Shown piece by piece: positions 49,240 through 59,372 of a stretch of DNA of 64,000 nucleotides. The position numbers and the translations under genes were made by a program. The notes beneath the pieces are model-generated. The model did no database searches and was not told where the DNA came from. It saw only the letters and a list, made by a program, of their open reading frames with translations. Position 1 is the first letter of the stretch, and every line of letters starts with the position of its first letter. This stretch comes from Streptococcus mitis (lineage in GTDB: Bacteria; Bacillota; Bacilli; Lactobacillales; Streptococcaceae). The DNA lies in the NCBI GenBank assembly GCA_001914195.1, contig MKYF01000028.1, positions 62,001-126,000 on the forward strand. Reading direction: 5' to 3'.

Positions 49240-50961
49240 CTAGTTCTCCTCTAGGCTTAATTCATACAAGCCTCTCACTGCATTACAGCCGTAAATAGCT
49301 TCTGCTTGGGCTAAATCTGCCAAGGTCAAGACTTTCTCTTCTACCTGTCCTCTTTCCAGCAAATGCTGACGGTAAATTCCTGGTAAGATACCAAGTCGGA
49401 CTGGCGGTGTGTAGAGTTTCCCAGCGATTTTCAGAACTAAATTTCCGATAGAGCTTTCAAGAAGTTCTCCAGACTTATTGTGGTAAATCTTCTCTTGTTC
49501 TCCTAAACTCAAGTGTGGTCTATGAGTCGTTTTAAAATAGGTAAATGCTTGATTCAAATCTGCTTCTTGCAGACAAAGTTTGGCCTCGCAAAAACTTGGA
49601 CTAAGGGGTGTTAATACTTGACGACTGAGTTTTATCTCTCCAGACTTGCTGAGAGAAATACGCAAGCGGTAATCTTGATTAGCATCACAAGCCTGACACT
49701 CTTCCTCTATCTTTTGTCTTAAGTCTTCTGCATCAAAAGGAAAGGCAAAATATCGACTAGCTTTTCTCAGTCTTTCCAAATGTTGATCTTCAAACAGCAA
49801 GCTCTTCTGACTGATTTTTCCAGTTGAAATTAATTGGAAACGAGCTTGTTTACGATAGAGAACAGCTGCCTTTTGATGAACCTCTCGGTATTCAGATTCC
49901 CAAGTGCTATCCCAAGTAATGCCACCACCCACTCCATATATGGCTTTTTCTTGATGCAATTGAATGGTCCGAATGGCTACATTGAAAATCCGTCGCCCAT
50001 TTGGAAGCAAGAGACCAATCGTTCCACAGTAGACTCCGCGCGGTTGTGGCTCCAAGTCCTTGATAATCTCCATTGTCGCAATTTTGGGTGCTCCCGTTAT
50101 GGAACCGCAAGGAAAGAGAGAACGGAATATTTCAACAAGGTCAATGTTCTCTCGCAACTGACTCTTGATGGTTGAAGTCATCTGCCAGACAGTCGAATAC
50201 TGTTCTACCTGACACAGACGCTCCACATACTCACTGCCCACTTCAGAAATACGGTTCATATCGTTGCGCAAGAGGTCCACAATCATCATGTTTTCAGAGC
50301 GATTTTTAGGATCCTGCTCCAACCAGCTAGCCTGTTCCAGATCTTCTTTGTCAGTCGTGCCACGTTGAGTCGTTCCCTTCATTGGTCGCGTAGTCAACTC
50401 ACGGCCATTTTGCTCAAAAAAGAGCTCTGGACTCATGGAAATCACTGCCATCTCATCATGTTCCACATAAGCATTGTAGCCTGCCTCCTGCTCTACCACC
50501 ATACGATTGTAGACGGCAAAAGGATTTGCACTTAAATCTTGCTTGAGTTGGACTGTGTAGTTGACCTGATAGGTGTCCCCCTGACGTAAATGATGGTGAA
50601 TCCGAGCAATCGCCTTTTCATAGTCTGCTGCAGACGTTACTTCCTGCCAATTTGAGGGCAAATCAATCTCCTCATAAGTCAGAGGAATAGGGGAGGTCTC
50701 CACCCTATCGTGAACAGTAAAATACAGTAGGTACTCTCCCAGTAGGGGTGTCTTGTGAACTGCTAATTTTTCCTCAAAAGCAGGTGCAGCCTCGTAGCTG
50801 ACATAGCCCACCACATAGTAGCCCTTCTTTTGGTAGCTTTCCACTTGTGCCAGCAAGTCCACCACTTCTGCTAAATTTCTTGTTTTTAATTCTTTGATAG
50901 GCTGGGTAAAGGTGTATCTCTCCCCCAAAGCCCTAAAATCAATCACTGTTTTTCTATGCAT
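49240..50961 (-). CDS. pabB: Fused aminodeoxychorismate synthase component I and 4-amino-4-deoxychorismate lyase
   Basis: Makes p-aminobenzoate for folate. Residues about 1-350 are the chorismate-binding (PabB) domain, with MSPELFFEQNGRELTTRPMKGTTQRG, then FPCGSITGAPKIATMEII. Residues about 375-573 are a PabC-like PLP lyase domain (FEDQHLERLRKASRYFAFPF and the ending IYGCNAVRGLYELSLEE). Such fusions are common in streptococci. The start codon follows a -10 box by six bases, so the mRNA should be leaderless. Confidence 0.93.
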   Translation of the reverse strand: MHRKTVIDFRALGERYTFTQPIKELKTRNLAEVVDLLAQVESYQKKGYYVVGYVSYEAAPAFEEKLAVHKTPLLGEYLLYFTVHDRVETSPIPLTYEEIDLPSNWQEVTSAADYEKAIARIHHHLRQGDTYQVNYTVQLKQDLSANPFAVYNRMVVEQEAGYNAYVEHDEMAVISMSPELFFEQNGRELTTRPMKGTTQRGTTDKEDLEQASWLEQDPKNRSENMMIVDLLRNDMNRISEVGSEYVERLCQVEQYSTVWQMTSTIKSQLRENIDLVEIFRSLFPCGSITGAPKIATMEIIKDLEPQPRGVYCGTIGLLLPNGRRIFNVAIRTIQLHQEKAIYGVGGGITWDSTWESEYREVHQKAAVLYRKQARFQLISTGKISQKSLLFEDQHLERLRKASRYFAFPFDAEDLRQKIEEECQACDANQDYRLRISLSKSGEIKLSRQVLTPLSPSFCEAKLCLQEADLNQAFTYFKTTHRPHLSLGEQEKIYHNKSGELLESSIGNLVLKIAGKLYTPPVRLGILPGIYRQHLLERGQVEEKVLTLADLAQAEAIYGCNAVRGLYELSLEEN

Positions 50962-50967
50962 ATCTTA

Positions 50968-50976
50968 AGTATAGCA
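50968..50976 (-). promoter_or_regulatory. Extended -10 promoter of pabBC (leaderless)
   Basis: Minus strand TGCTATACT (-10 at 50968-50973), then TAAGAT and the ATG at 50961. No SD upstream. Confidence 0.7.
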
Positions 50977-50985
50977 TAAATTAAG

Positions 50986-51012
50986 AAAACCCTCATCCGC
51001 AAAGCAGATGAG
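50986..51012 (-). terminator. zmpB terminator
   Basis: Minus strand CTCATCTGC (51004-51012) pairs with GCGGATGAG (50992-51000) with one G-T pair, followed by GGTTTTCTT. Confidence 0.8.
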
Positions 51013-51021
51013 AGATTTCGA

Positions 51022-54000
51022 TTATTTAAAGATTGAAGTTTTAAAGCTGTTTGTTTGTTGAAGAAGTTTTTTGAATAATTTCTCTTTAAGTGACACAGTA
51101 TTATCAAATTTAACTGATCCATTTTTAAGAGTAGCTTTATCTTTATCAACAGCTGCAGCAAATGCATTCTTCAAGTCATCGTAACTACTGTATGTAGTAC
51201 CGTCGATTGTAACAGGGTTAAATCCTGCTTTAGCATTATCAACAACTTCTTTGAAGTATTCTTTCTTCCAATCTTCTAGAGTATTAAATTTACCATCAGA
51301 AACTTTCTTAATGATAAAGTCATCACCTAGAGTAGCATGACCAGCCTGTTTAGACTCATTTTTCAGCATATTAGAAGCGTAGTTTAAGAAGCCTTTTTCA
51401 TATCCAAAGTAACCCCACATACGGAATGTGTTATGTTTGAATGACATAGAGCCTGGAGCTCCTTCACTTGTATTACCACCATAGATACCAGCAGTGATAG
51501 GCACCGTTACATAGGCAGAGCCAAATCCAGTTGGGTCATAAGTACCATTACCAGGACCGTGTTTGGTCATGAAGTTCTTGTCTACTAGGTCGTTAACAGA
51601 AGTTAAGTTATATTCTTTTTCTTCTGCATTCAAATCACGAACCTCATCGTATTGGTTCTTCGTATTAGCGTTACGTAGTTTTTTAGCAACTTTCTTGAAC
51701 CAAGCGTTGTTTAGTGCTTTATCGTGTTTATCAATTACAGCTTCTCCTTCAAGATAATCAAGAAGCATAAGCGTATCATTGAAACCTTTCATGTAGTGAT
51801 CGATTTCTGCACGAGATGTCAAATCATTTGGATTAGTATTATACCATTGGTTTCCGTCATTTGGACGTTCGTATGCCATGTTCAACCCTAGTGCTTTAAA
51901 GTCACCGTTTGGACTTGTTTCAGCAGGTGATTGTAACATACCTTGTGCAAATGCTTCTAAGTCAGTACCTTCACGGTGTCTAGAACCACCTAAGTAAACC
52001 ATACGGTCATTGACGTGAGTCGTTTCGTGAGTGAAGGCTGAGATACCGAAGTCACTAATCATATCAGTAACCATGAAGAATACAGAATCATCTTTATAAG
52101 GGTTACCGTAAATACGAGCTACAGCTCCCATGCGCCAGTCAGTTGCATGATAACGACCTGTTGGTCCGTATAATTCGCGGATAGGTGCTACATCTTTACC
52201 ACTATTAGTATGTCCATATTTATCCGTGCTGATTCCTTTATAATTTTGGTTATCTAGTACTGGTGTAGGCACCATATTGTTGCTCTTCAATAGTTGATTA
52301 CGAACTTTATCTAATGATAAACGAGACCAGAAGTCTAGGTAGTTTTGTTGACCTTTAGCGACTTTATTGATTTCAGCTTTGAATGCTTCACGTTCTTCCG
52401 CAGTATTCTTACCGTATTTTTCAAATGAACTGTAAGCCATAGTGTTATATGTTGAAATTAAGAACATATGTGCATCTTTTAAGTTTAGAAGTGGAAGAAT
52501 CATTTTACCGTGAACATCATTATTCAATCCTTCGTATGCTCTGTGTTTCTTATCAGCAAATTCAGGAGTTGTTGTCTTCGGTTCAACGACATATACATTA
52601 TCTTTAGTTGCTTTTATGAACCAATCGTTTAAGTCTGTATCACTTGTGAAGAGTTCCATATTGTATTTCAGGAACTCATGTAAATTACCTTTACCAGTAG
52701 CACCAGCGATTACTTCACGATAGGCATCGTGAGTGCGGTCCCCCTTAATATAACTTTCTTTAGAGCCAATATTGATGATTCTATCTAAGACGCTAACGTT
52801 CTTACCGTAGAAGTCCGGTTTGAACAACATTAACTCTTTAATGTTAAAGTCATCGAATTTAATACCGTAGTAACGATTTAGGTAAGACAAACCAAGAAGT
52901 ACTGCAGCCTTATTGTCATCAATTTTCTTAATCAAGGCACGTTTAGCGGCTTCATCAGTATTCAGTTGGTGATCTTCATTTTCCACTAACTTCGTAACGA
53001 ATTGAGTAAGATTATCTTTAACATACTTGAAGCTTTCTTCTAGGTACAAGTCCTTAATTGCATTGACTTTGTTGCCACCAGTTCTACCCAAGTGTTGGTA
53101 AATCGAGTCAGATTGCAATTCAACTGGACTTAATTTGCTTTCAATAGCACTGATTAAGTCAGCACGATCTTTAACAACCATGTTTGGTGTGTACACAACT
53201 TCACCAAGCTCAGCAACACTATACTCTTTTACTTGCTTAACTTGAGAGTCTTTAGGAGAAATCGTAAAGATATCTTTTGTCTTATCCGCATAGTGAACCA
53301 TAATATGGTCGGCATCTGTAAGGTCTGTGACAAAGTCATTGCCTTTCATTGCAGTTACAGACAATACTTCTTTAGTCATTAGTGGACTATCAGCAGCAAG
53401 TTTGTTCCCTTGGTCTACGATCCATTCTTTGTTGTAGAATGGTTGTAATTTTTCGATATTGCGGTATGCAAGCTCACGAGATGCATCGTAATCTTGAGTA
53501 TCTTTGTAAGTATCGGCTTTTGATTTAGTGTTGTTTAGTGTATTAACTACTGGTTCGTTAATCGCATAATCATGGGCAGTGATTCCCATTTTAGCGAATT
53601 TTTCTAAGGCTTGAGCTTCTGTAATACCTTTAATTTGTTTAGATTTATTGTATGAAGATAATCCTGTAGCTACATCCGTTACATAGAAGTTATTTTTGAA
53701 GTTATCAAATCCGAAGTATGAATCCCCTGTATCTACTGAGCTTGCTCCGTACATGATTTCACCATTGGTTACTTTCATCATACTTACGTTATTTTCTACC
53801 CAACCCCAGTCATAGTTTTCATGGATTAAACCACCACTTTGACCGTGGTTTTTAAGTGTCATCGTACCTTTGATAAATGAATTTGTTAATCTACCACGTT
53901 GTTTGAAATCGTTAGGGTTTCCACCGTGGTTAACTTTAGCGACAAGTCCACCAAATTTAGAGTTGTTACCTACAATATCACCGTCGAAATAAACACTATC

Positions 54001-57000
54001 TGTATTACTTCTCCAGCTTTCACTTACAAGTCCTCCAGACCACCAAGATTTGTCTCCAAGACTGTTAATCTTACCGATAAATGCAACGTTACGCATATTT
54101 GATTCGTCAAGTTTGTTAACTATGCCGGTAACGTCATTATTACCTTCAACACTACCTGTTACTTTTACATTTTCGATATTTGAGTTTTTGAACATATCTC
54201 CAAGAGGAGCCACTTTATTATCTCCTGGCAAGTTAATATTAACATTACCAAGATTAATATCATGCACATGCGCATTTTCAACTCTAGCAAATAAAGGACG
54301 AGCTAAGTTGTGGATAGTAAATCTACCGCCATCATTACTTAGTAATTTACCTTTAAATGTATTAGTAACATAAGATTTTCCATTAGGTTTTACATTGGCT
54401 GCATTTAGATCTGCACCAAGTTTGAACTCACCGCTAGGGTTAGCTTTCATATCTTTTACAAGCTCATTGAAGTTGTAGTAAACATTACCTTCTTTTGCTT
54501 TTTGTTTTTCAAAGTAATGAACATACTCTTCGCTAAGTGTGTTATCAGCATTACGTTGAACTAAGTCTGGTGCTTTGGCAGTAACTTTATATAAAGTTTT
54601 TCCGTCTTTTTCTACTTCTTCAATCTTGTCAACAGCAAGTCGTGTAACCTTGTTGTCGTGAGTTGTAACTCGTAGGTAAAGTGGGGCAACATCAGCTGGT
54701 TTTTCTGTAAGCAAACTAGTATCTGTTTCATTACCGTCAGCGTCCACACTCATCAAGCTTGTTTCTTTGATATTTTTGATTTCAACTTTTTTGAGGTCAA
54801 TTCTTAGAGGTTCTTCATTCAGAACTACTTCTTCATCGCCTTCACCACGGTCATAAACCATCTTAGTTTCAATCTTATAATCTTTGTAGTATTGCAAATC
54901 TGTCAGGCTAGCTGTTAAGTTGTCAGGTGAAACATTCAATGTTTTCACAATCTCATCACCTTTTTTCAGAGTTAAGGTGATAGATTTAATGGCCGCCTTG
55001 CTTGGATTTTCTAGACTGTATTTAACATCTGAAGTCCGTTTCAAATCCTTAGGTTCAACTGCAGTGATGGTCAATACTGGTTTTTCAAAGCTCTTAGTAC
55101 CACGTTTCAAAATTCGGTCTTGAGGGGCCTCAATGACTTCTTCTGTTACTTTTGGTGCATCCTCAGTCTTAACTCCTTTGATAGTATTAAAGGTCTTAGT
55201 GATTTTTTTCTGACCTTCTTTACCTTCTTGAGCTACAACTTCTAAACCTTTTTTCAGTTGAGCATCTTCTTCAATCTTTTCTTCGAATGGAATCTTTTCA
55301 ATGCTTTCCTCTACAAGAGTTCCTTCAATTGGTTTTGTACCACGGCTTACCTGTTGGTTTACAGGTTCCTTGGTGACTTCTGTGCTGGTTGAAAGAACTT
55401 GGTCAGTTTTGACACCTTCTACCGTTTTATAGGTTGTTTTTGTAACTTGACTTCCTTTTTCACCATTTCGTAGGACAGTTTCTTCGTCTGTATACTTAGT
55501 TGGATCCTCAGTCGTTTCAGTTTTGTAGTCAATTTCTGTAGTTGATTCTTCGACAAGGGTTCCCTCAGTCACCTTATACTCAGGTAATTGATCTTGAACA
55601 AGTGCTTGACCTTCCTTGCCTGCCTCTTGGGTTCCTTTAGACTCTACCACAGCTTCTGGCAATTCTGGTTGTGTTAAAGATTGGCCTTCCTTACCTTCCT
55701 CTTGAGTTCCTTTAGACTCTACTATAGCTTCTGGCAATTCTGGCTGTGTTAGTGCTTGACCTTCTTTGCCTGCCTCTTGGGTTCCTTTAGACTCTACGGT
55801 AGCTTCTGGTAGTTCCGGTTGCGTTAAGGATTGTCCTGTCTTACCTTCTTCTTTGGTTCCTTTGGCTTCTACTGGAGCTTCTGGCAACTCTGGCTGCGTT
55901 AAGGATTGTCCTATCTTACCTTCTTCTTGTGTACCTTTAGCTACTTGGTGGCTTGGTTCATTTTGTGGTACTGGAGTTGGGGCAGGTTGCACCTCTTTCT
56001 TCGTTCCGACTGCAATGACTTGCGACACAGGATTTTGGACTACTTGGTCTTCGATAACTTCTCTAACTTCTTGACCTTTGACCATCGATACTTTGGTTAC
56101 AAGACGACGCTGACCCTTTACTCCAGCTGTGACGATACGAGTCTCTCCTTCTGCTAGATTCGCATCTGGATTTGTGACCGTTTCAAAAGGAATCTCAACC
56201 AAGCTCTCTTCCTGTCTTGTCTGAGGCTTCTCAGAAACTGGTTTTTCTTCAACAGCAGGAGCAACTGGATTCTCTACTACAGGTTTTTCGATGACAGTTT
56301 CTGGAGTGACAGCAGGTCTTTCCTGAGCTACTTCTGTTTTCTCGATTTCATTTGCATTTTGCTTTTCTACTGGCAACTGAGGCTTCTCAGCTGAAGCTGG
56401 TCTTGATGGATGGAGTTCTGCTTCCTTGAAGTATCCAATGTATTCATAGCCATCAATATGGATAATCCCTTCAGCCAAACCTTCATGTGTTGAGGCCGAA
56501 ATAGTTTGGTTATAAGAAAGCAATTCTTTATTTTCAAATGCAAATGTTCCATAAGGTACAAAGGTGCTGGCTCCTAAAGAACCAATCAAGAGAACACCTA
56601 GAACTTCTCTACGACCTTTTTTAGACACCAAAAAGACTGCTAGCGAGGCCGTTGCCAAGCCAAGACCTGCCAAGGCTAGTTCCTTACTTCCTGTGTATGG
56701 AAGTTGTTGACTGTTAGTTGCCTTCTTACGATAAACTACATAAAGAATGTCATCATCTTGAAATTCTGTAGGAACCTCATGGTGAATCAGGGCCTTTTCA
56801 GACTCGGTCAACTCCTGCTCCGCCAAATAACGGTAATGAACACTATGAGCACCGCCAACTTCATTGGCTTGAACCTTATCTACTGAAAGGGCACTGGCAC
56901 CAAAAAGGAAGGCTCCGATGGCTACAGGACCTACCCCAACAGTTAGCTTACGAATTGAATATTTTGTGATTTTTTCTAGTTGTTGTCTTGTTTTTCTCAT

Positions 57001-57006
57001 TCTCAC
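51022..57006 (-). CDS. zmpB: Surface zinc metalloprotease ZmpB (M26 family)
   Basis: A 1994-residue wall-associated protease. YSIRK-type signal at residues 16-48 (YSIRKLTVGVGPVAIGAFLFGAS). Unusually for an LPXTG protein, the sorting motif LPYTG is near the N-terminus (102-106), followed by two hydrophobic helices, as in streptococcal IgA1-protease relatives. Five 25-residue repeats and G5-like domains span about 270-640. The catalytic HETTH (1660-1664, in FTHETTHVNDRM) with a downstream Glu in LEAFAQGML is HExxH zinc chemistry. It starts at the end of the TIGR01440 gene (4-bp overlap) downstream of a two-component system. Confidence 0.93.
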   Translation of the reverse strand: MRMRKTRQQLEKITKYSIRKLTVGVGPVAIGAFLFGASALSVDKVQANEVGGAHSVHYRYLAEQELTESEKALIHHEVPTEFQDDDILYVVYRKKATNSQQLPYTGSKELALAGLGLATASLAVFLVSKKGRREVLGVLLIGSLGASTFVPYGTFAFENKELLSYNQTISASTHEGLAEGIIHIDGYEYIGYFKEAELHPSRPASAEKPQLPVEKQNANEIEKTEVAQERPAVTPETVIEKPVVENPVAPAVEEKPVSEKPQTRQEESLVEIPFETVTNPDANLAEGETRIVTAGVKGQRRLVTKVSMVKGQEVREVIEDQVVQNPVSQVIAVGTKKEVQPAPTPVPQNEPSHQVAKGTQEEGKIGQSLTQPELPEAPVEAKGTKEEGKTGQSLTQPELPEATVESKGTQEAGKEGQALTQPELPEAIVESKGTQEEGKEGQSLTQPELPEAVVESKGTQEAGKEGQALVQDQLPEYKVTEGTLVEESTTEIDYKTETTEDPTKYTDEETVLRNGEKGSQVTKTTYKTVEGVKTDQVLSTSTEVTKEPVNQQVSRGTKPIEGTLVEESIEKIPFEEKIEEDAQLKKGLEVVAQEGKEGQKKITKTFNTIKGVKTEDAPKVTEEVIEAPQDRILKRGTKSFEKPVLTITAVEPKDLKRTSDVKYSLENPSKAAIKSITLTLKKGDEIVKTLNVSPDNLTASLTDLQYYKDYKIETKMVYDRGEGDEEVVLNEEPLRIDLKKVEIKNIKETSLMSVDADGNETDTSLLTEKPADVAPLYLRVTTHDNKVTRLAVDKIEEVEKDGKTLYKVTAKAPDLVQRNADNTLSEEYVHYFEKQKAKEGNVYYNFNELVKDMKANPSGEFKLGADLNAANVKPNGKSYVTNTFKGKLLSNDGGRFTIHNLARPLFARVENAHVHDINLGNVNINLPGDNKVAPLGDMFKNSNIENVKVTGSVEGNNDVTGIVNKLDESNMRNVAFIGKINSLGDKSWWSGGLVSESWRSNTDSVYFDGDIVGNNSKFGGLVAKVNHGGNPNDFKQRGRLTNSFIKGTMTLKNHGQSGGLIHENYDWGWVENNVSMMKVTNGEIMYGASSVDTGDSYFGFDNFKNNFYVTDVATGLSSYNKSKQIKGITEAQALEKFAKMGITAHDYAINEPVVNTLNNTKSKADTYKDTQDYDASRELAYRNIEKLQPFYNKEWIVDQGNKLAADSPLMTKEVLSVTAMKGNDFVTDLTDADHIMVHYADKTKDIFTISPKDSQVKQVKEYSVAELGEVVYTPNMVVKDRADLISAIESKLSPVELQSDSIYQHLGRTGGNKVNAIKDLYLEESFKYVKDNLTQFVTKLVENEDHQLNTDEAAKRALIKKIDDNKAAVLLGLSYLNRYYGIKFDDFNIKELMLFKPDFYGKNVSVLDRIINIGSKESYIKGDRTHDAYREVIAGATGKGNLHEFLKYNMELFTSDTDLNDWFIKATKDNVYVVEPKTTTPEFADKKHRAYEGLNNDVHGKMILPLLNLKDAHMFLISTYNTMAYSSFEKYGKNTAEEREAFKAEINKVAKGQQNYLDFWSRLSLDKVRNQLLKSNNMVPTPVLDNQNYKGISTDKYGHTNSGKDVAPIRELYGPTGRYHATDWRMGAVARIYGNPYKDDSVFFMVTDMISDFGISAFTHETTHVNDRMVYLGGSRHREGTDLEAFAQGMLQSPAETSPNGDFKALGLNMAYERPNDGNQWYNTNPNDLTSRAEIDHYMKGFNDTLMLLDYLEGEAVIDKHDKALNNAWFKKVAKKLRNANTKNQYDEVRDLNAEEKEYNLTSVNDLVDKNFMTKHGPGNGTYDPTGFGSAYVTVPITAGIYGGNTSEGAPGSMSFKHNTFRMWGYFGYEKGFLNYASNMLKNESKQAGHATLGDDFIIKKVSDGKFNTLEDWKKEYFKEVVDNAKAGFNPVTIDGTTYSSYDDLKNAFAAAVDKDKATLKNGSVKFDNTVSLKEKLFKKLLQQTNSFKTSIFK
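55564..55938 (-). repeat. Five tandem 75-bp repeats in zmpB
   Basis: Codes for five copies of a 25-residue unit like KGTQEEGKEGQSLTQPELPE, with small changes between copies; the fifth is diverged (QDQLPEYKV). It lies between G5-like domains and probably acts as a stalk. Copy number is expected to vary between strains. Confidence 0.9.
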
Positions 57007-57566
57007 GACTTTCTGATAGAATCTTGTGGATAATGCGCACGCGCACCTCCAATTAATTTTGGACGACTAGCAAGAGCCGTTACATGGGCATGCCCAATTT
57101 CTCTCAAAAGAGGGCGAATCGGAACCTGAACATGCTTGACATGCATGCCAATTGCAGTGTCTCCGATATCCAAGCCAGCATGAGCCTTGATAAATTCAAT
57201 CTCAACTGGATCCTTCATAAACTTGAAGGCTGCCAACTGACCCGAACCTCCTGCATGAAGAGTAGGAAGGACACTAACGATTTCCAGACCAAACTGCTCT
57301 GCCACCTGACGCTCAACAACGAGGGCCCGATTGACATGTTCACAACCTTGAACAGCTAGATGAATTCCTTTTTCCTCTAAGATATCTAGGATGGTCTTCA
57401 CAATGATTTCGCCAATTTCTTGGCTGGATTCCTTGCCAATCTGACCACCTATCACTTCACTAGAAGAAAGCCCCAAAACAAAGATGGATCCTTGCTTCAA
57501 ATTGGCCTTTTCCAATACATCTTCTACAATCTGGCTTGTCTCTCTTTGAATGTCTTTTTCCTTCAT
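57003..57566 (-). CDS. TIGR01440/UPF0340 family protein
   Basis: A 187-residue protein of unknown role. Family motifs are IFVLGLSSSEVIGGQIGKESS, AVQGCEHVNRALVVER and VPIRPLLREIGHAHVTALASRPKLIGGARAHY. No signal or helix. ATG 57566 (MKEKDIQ) has AGAGG 8 nt upstream; seven codons more are in frame but lack an SD. It overlaps zmpB by 4 bp, so the two are coupled. Confidence 0.85.
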   Translation of the reverse strand: MKEKDIQRETSQIVEDVLEKANLKQGSIFVLGLSSSEVIGGQIGKESSQEIGEIIVKTILDILEEKGIHLAVQGCEHVNRALVVERQVAEQFGLEIVSVLPTLHAGGSGQLAAFKFMKDPVEIEFIKAHAGLDIGDTAIGMHVKHVQVPIRPLLREIGHAHVTALASRPKLIGGARAHYPQDSIRKS

Positions 57567-57659
57567 ACTTGATACCTCTTTTATCACTATCTATCATATC
57601 GTTTTTTCTTGTTTTTAGCAAGATAGACAACCTGAAAATCTTACTCCAACCTGCATAAA

Positions 57660-57683
57660 ACTCCCAGAATTGACTGGGAGTTA
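57660..57683 (-). terminator. Terminator overlapping the zmpS stop codon
   Basis: ACTCCCAG (57660-57667) pairs with CTGGGAGT (57674-57681) around a 6-nt loop; the stop TAA (57681-57683) overlaps the hairpin by one base. Confidence 0.85.
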
Positions 57684-59372
57684 GTTAGTTTCTATTCTAT
57701 TTATGTATATTTCAACTGTCGTACCCTTTAAAGGTGCAGAATCGATCTTCATCTGGTAATTGTCTCCAAAATGAAGTTTGAGCCGTTGGTCAACATTTTG
57801 AAGACCGACTCCCCCACGTTTGAGTTGACTTTGACTACTATCGCCAGCAACTTGGAAGCCAACTCCATCATCCTCAATGCGGATGACCAATCCCGAATCC
57901 TGTTTTTGGACAGAAACTCTAATATGTCCCTGACCTTCTTTTTCCTTGATGCCATGGTAAAGAGCATTTTCTACAAGGGGTTGTAGGACCAGCTTGGGCA
58001 AGACTAGCTTATCAAAGGCAGGATTTTCATTAATTTCGTATTCCAGCTTATCTCCATAACGCTGTTTCTGGATAAAGAGATACTGGCGGACATGATTGAT
58101 TTCGTCAGAGAGACAAATCAAGTCCTTGCCTTGATTGAGCGCCAAGCGGAAGTAGGTAGCCAAGGACTTGGTCACCTGAACTACTCTCTGACTGTCCTGA
58201 AATTCAGCCATCCAGATGATGGTGTCCAAAGTGTTATAGAGGAAATGGGGGTTAATCTGGCTCGATAGGGCTTGAAGTTGGTACTGACGGGTCGTTTCTT
58301 CCTGCCTGCGATTATCCGCCATCAGCTGATCAATCTGATCCAACATGGCATTAAATTGGCGAGTCACTTCTCTCAGTTCATAGGCACCAGTTTCCTTGGC
58401 ACGAAGATTCTGATTACCAGAAGCAATTTTCATCATGGTTTCTCTCAAATTCTTCAAAGGGGCAATCCAGCGTTTGAGACTGAACCATACCAAGCAGAGA
58501 CAGGCAAGAAGAGAGGTGACACTAGCCCCAAGCAAGGTCCACATGAGTTGACTCCGAACCTGGTCTAACTTCTCCAACGAAGATACACCAAGCACCGTCC
58601 AATCAGTTCCTGCAATCTTTTCCTGACTGACGTAGGATTGGTGATCTAGCGTATAGCCCTGCCCTGCCTCAATATAGGGTTTCATGGCCTCCATTTCGCT
58701 AGACGAACTATAAACTGTGTGTTGAGGATGGTAGACAAATTCATGGTTTTCATTGATGATAAAGGCAAAGCCCTGCTGACCCAACTGAAGTTGATTAAGA
58801 TATGCTTCCAGAGTTTCATAAGAAATATCCAAACGAAGTACACCCAGATTGGCTCCCTTTGCATCAACAAGTTCTTGAGTGACAGAAATGACCCACTGAC
58901 TATCTGATTTACGAGCTGGAGTCAAAACGGGCATGGCTCCCTGATGAATGGCCTTTTGGTACCACTCCTCAGCCATCATATCTGAGGAAGTTTTCATTTG
59001 CACACTGTCATCTGTAGAAATGACCTGACCGGATTTGGTCACCAGCACAACAGTTTTCAAGTCCTGATCTGCCTTTAAGATGGTCAAAAACAGATCTCGA
59101 ATTCCCTTGATCTTGTCTTGACTGGGATTCTCAGCATAGGCCAGAACATCCGTCTGCTGGGTCAAACTAGTCGAGGTGGTTTCTAATTTTTTGATATAAG
59201 ACTGAATAAAGTGGCTAGTCTGGCTGATGGTCGTTTGGCTGTTGCCCTCAATGGTGGCCTCAATGGCTGAAGAACTAGATTGATAGTAAAAAGTCCCAAC
59301 CAGAGCTAGGAGAATGAGAAAGACCAGAAAGATGGAAATAACCATTCTGACTAGGAGAGAAGAACGCTTCAT
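57681..59372 (-). CDS. zmpS: Sensor histidine kinase of the YesM type, beside zmpB
   Basis: A 563-residue membrane kinase. TM1 at about 8-30, an extracellular Cache-like sensor (about 35-275), TM2 at about 278-298, HAMP (about 300-352), then the His_kinase region with phospho-His in LSSQINPHFLYNTLDTI and HATPase motifs VENALYHGIKE, RIEDDGVGF, GVGLQNVDQRL. It overlaps the response regulator by 4 bp. Position and pairing match TCS09 of pneumococcus (ZmpSR), from memory. The sensed signal is unknown. Confidence 0.88.
   Translation of the reverse strand: MKRSSLLVRMVISIFLVFLILLALVGTFYYQSSSSAIEATIEGNSQTTISQTSHFIQSYIKKLETTSTSLTQQTDVLAYAENPSQDKIKGIRDLFLTILKADQDLKTVVLVTKSGQVISTDDSVQMKTSSDMMAEEWYQKAIHQGAMPVLTPARKSDSQWVISVTQELVDAKGANLGVLRLDISYETLEAYLNQLQLGQQGFAFIINENHEFVYHPQHTVYSSSSEMEAMKPYIEAGQGYTLDHQSYVSQEKIAGTDWTVLGVSSLEKLDQVRSQLMWTLLGASVTSLLACLCLVWFSLKRWIAPLKNLRETMMKIASGNQNLRAKETGAYELREVTRQFNAMLDQIDQLMADNRRQEETTRQYQLQALSSQINPHFLYNTLDTIIWMAEFQDSQRVVQVTKSLATYFRLALNQGKDLICLSDEINHVRQYLFIQKQRYGDKLEYEINENPAFDKLVLPKLVLQPLVENALYHGIKEKEGQGHIRVSVQKQDSGLVIRIEDDGVGFQVAGDSSQSQLKRGGVGLQNVDQRLKLHFGDNYQMKIDSAPLKGTTVEIYINRIETN

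Noticed and set aside
55766..56157. Plus-strand ORFs across the zmpB repeats
   Set aside because: Periodic shadow of the tandem repeat.
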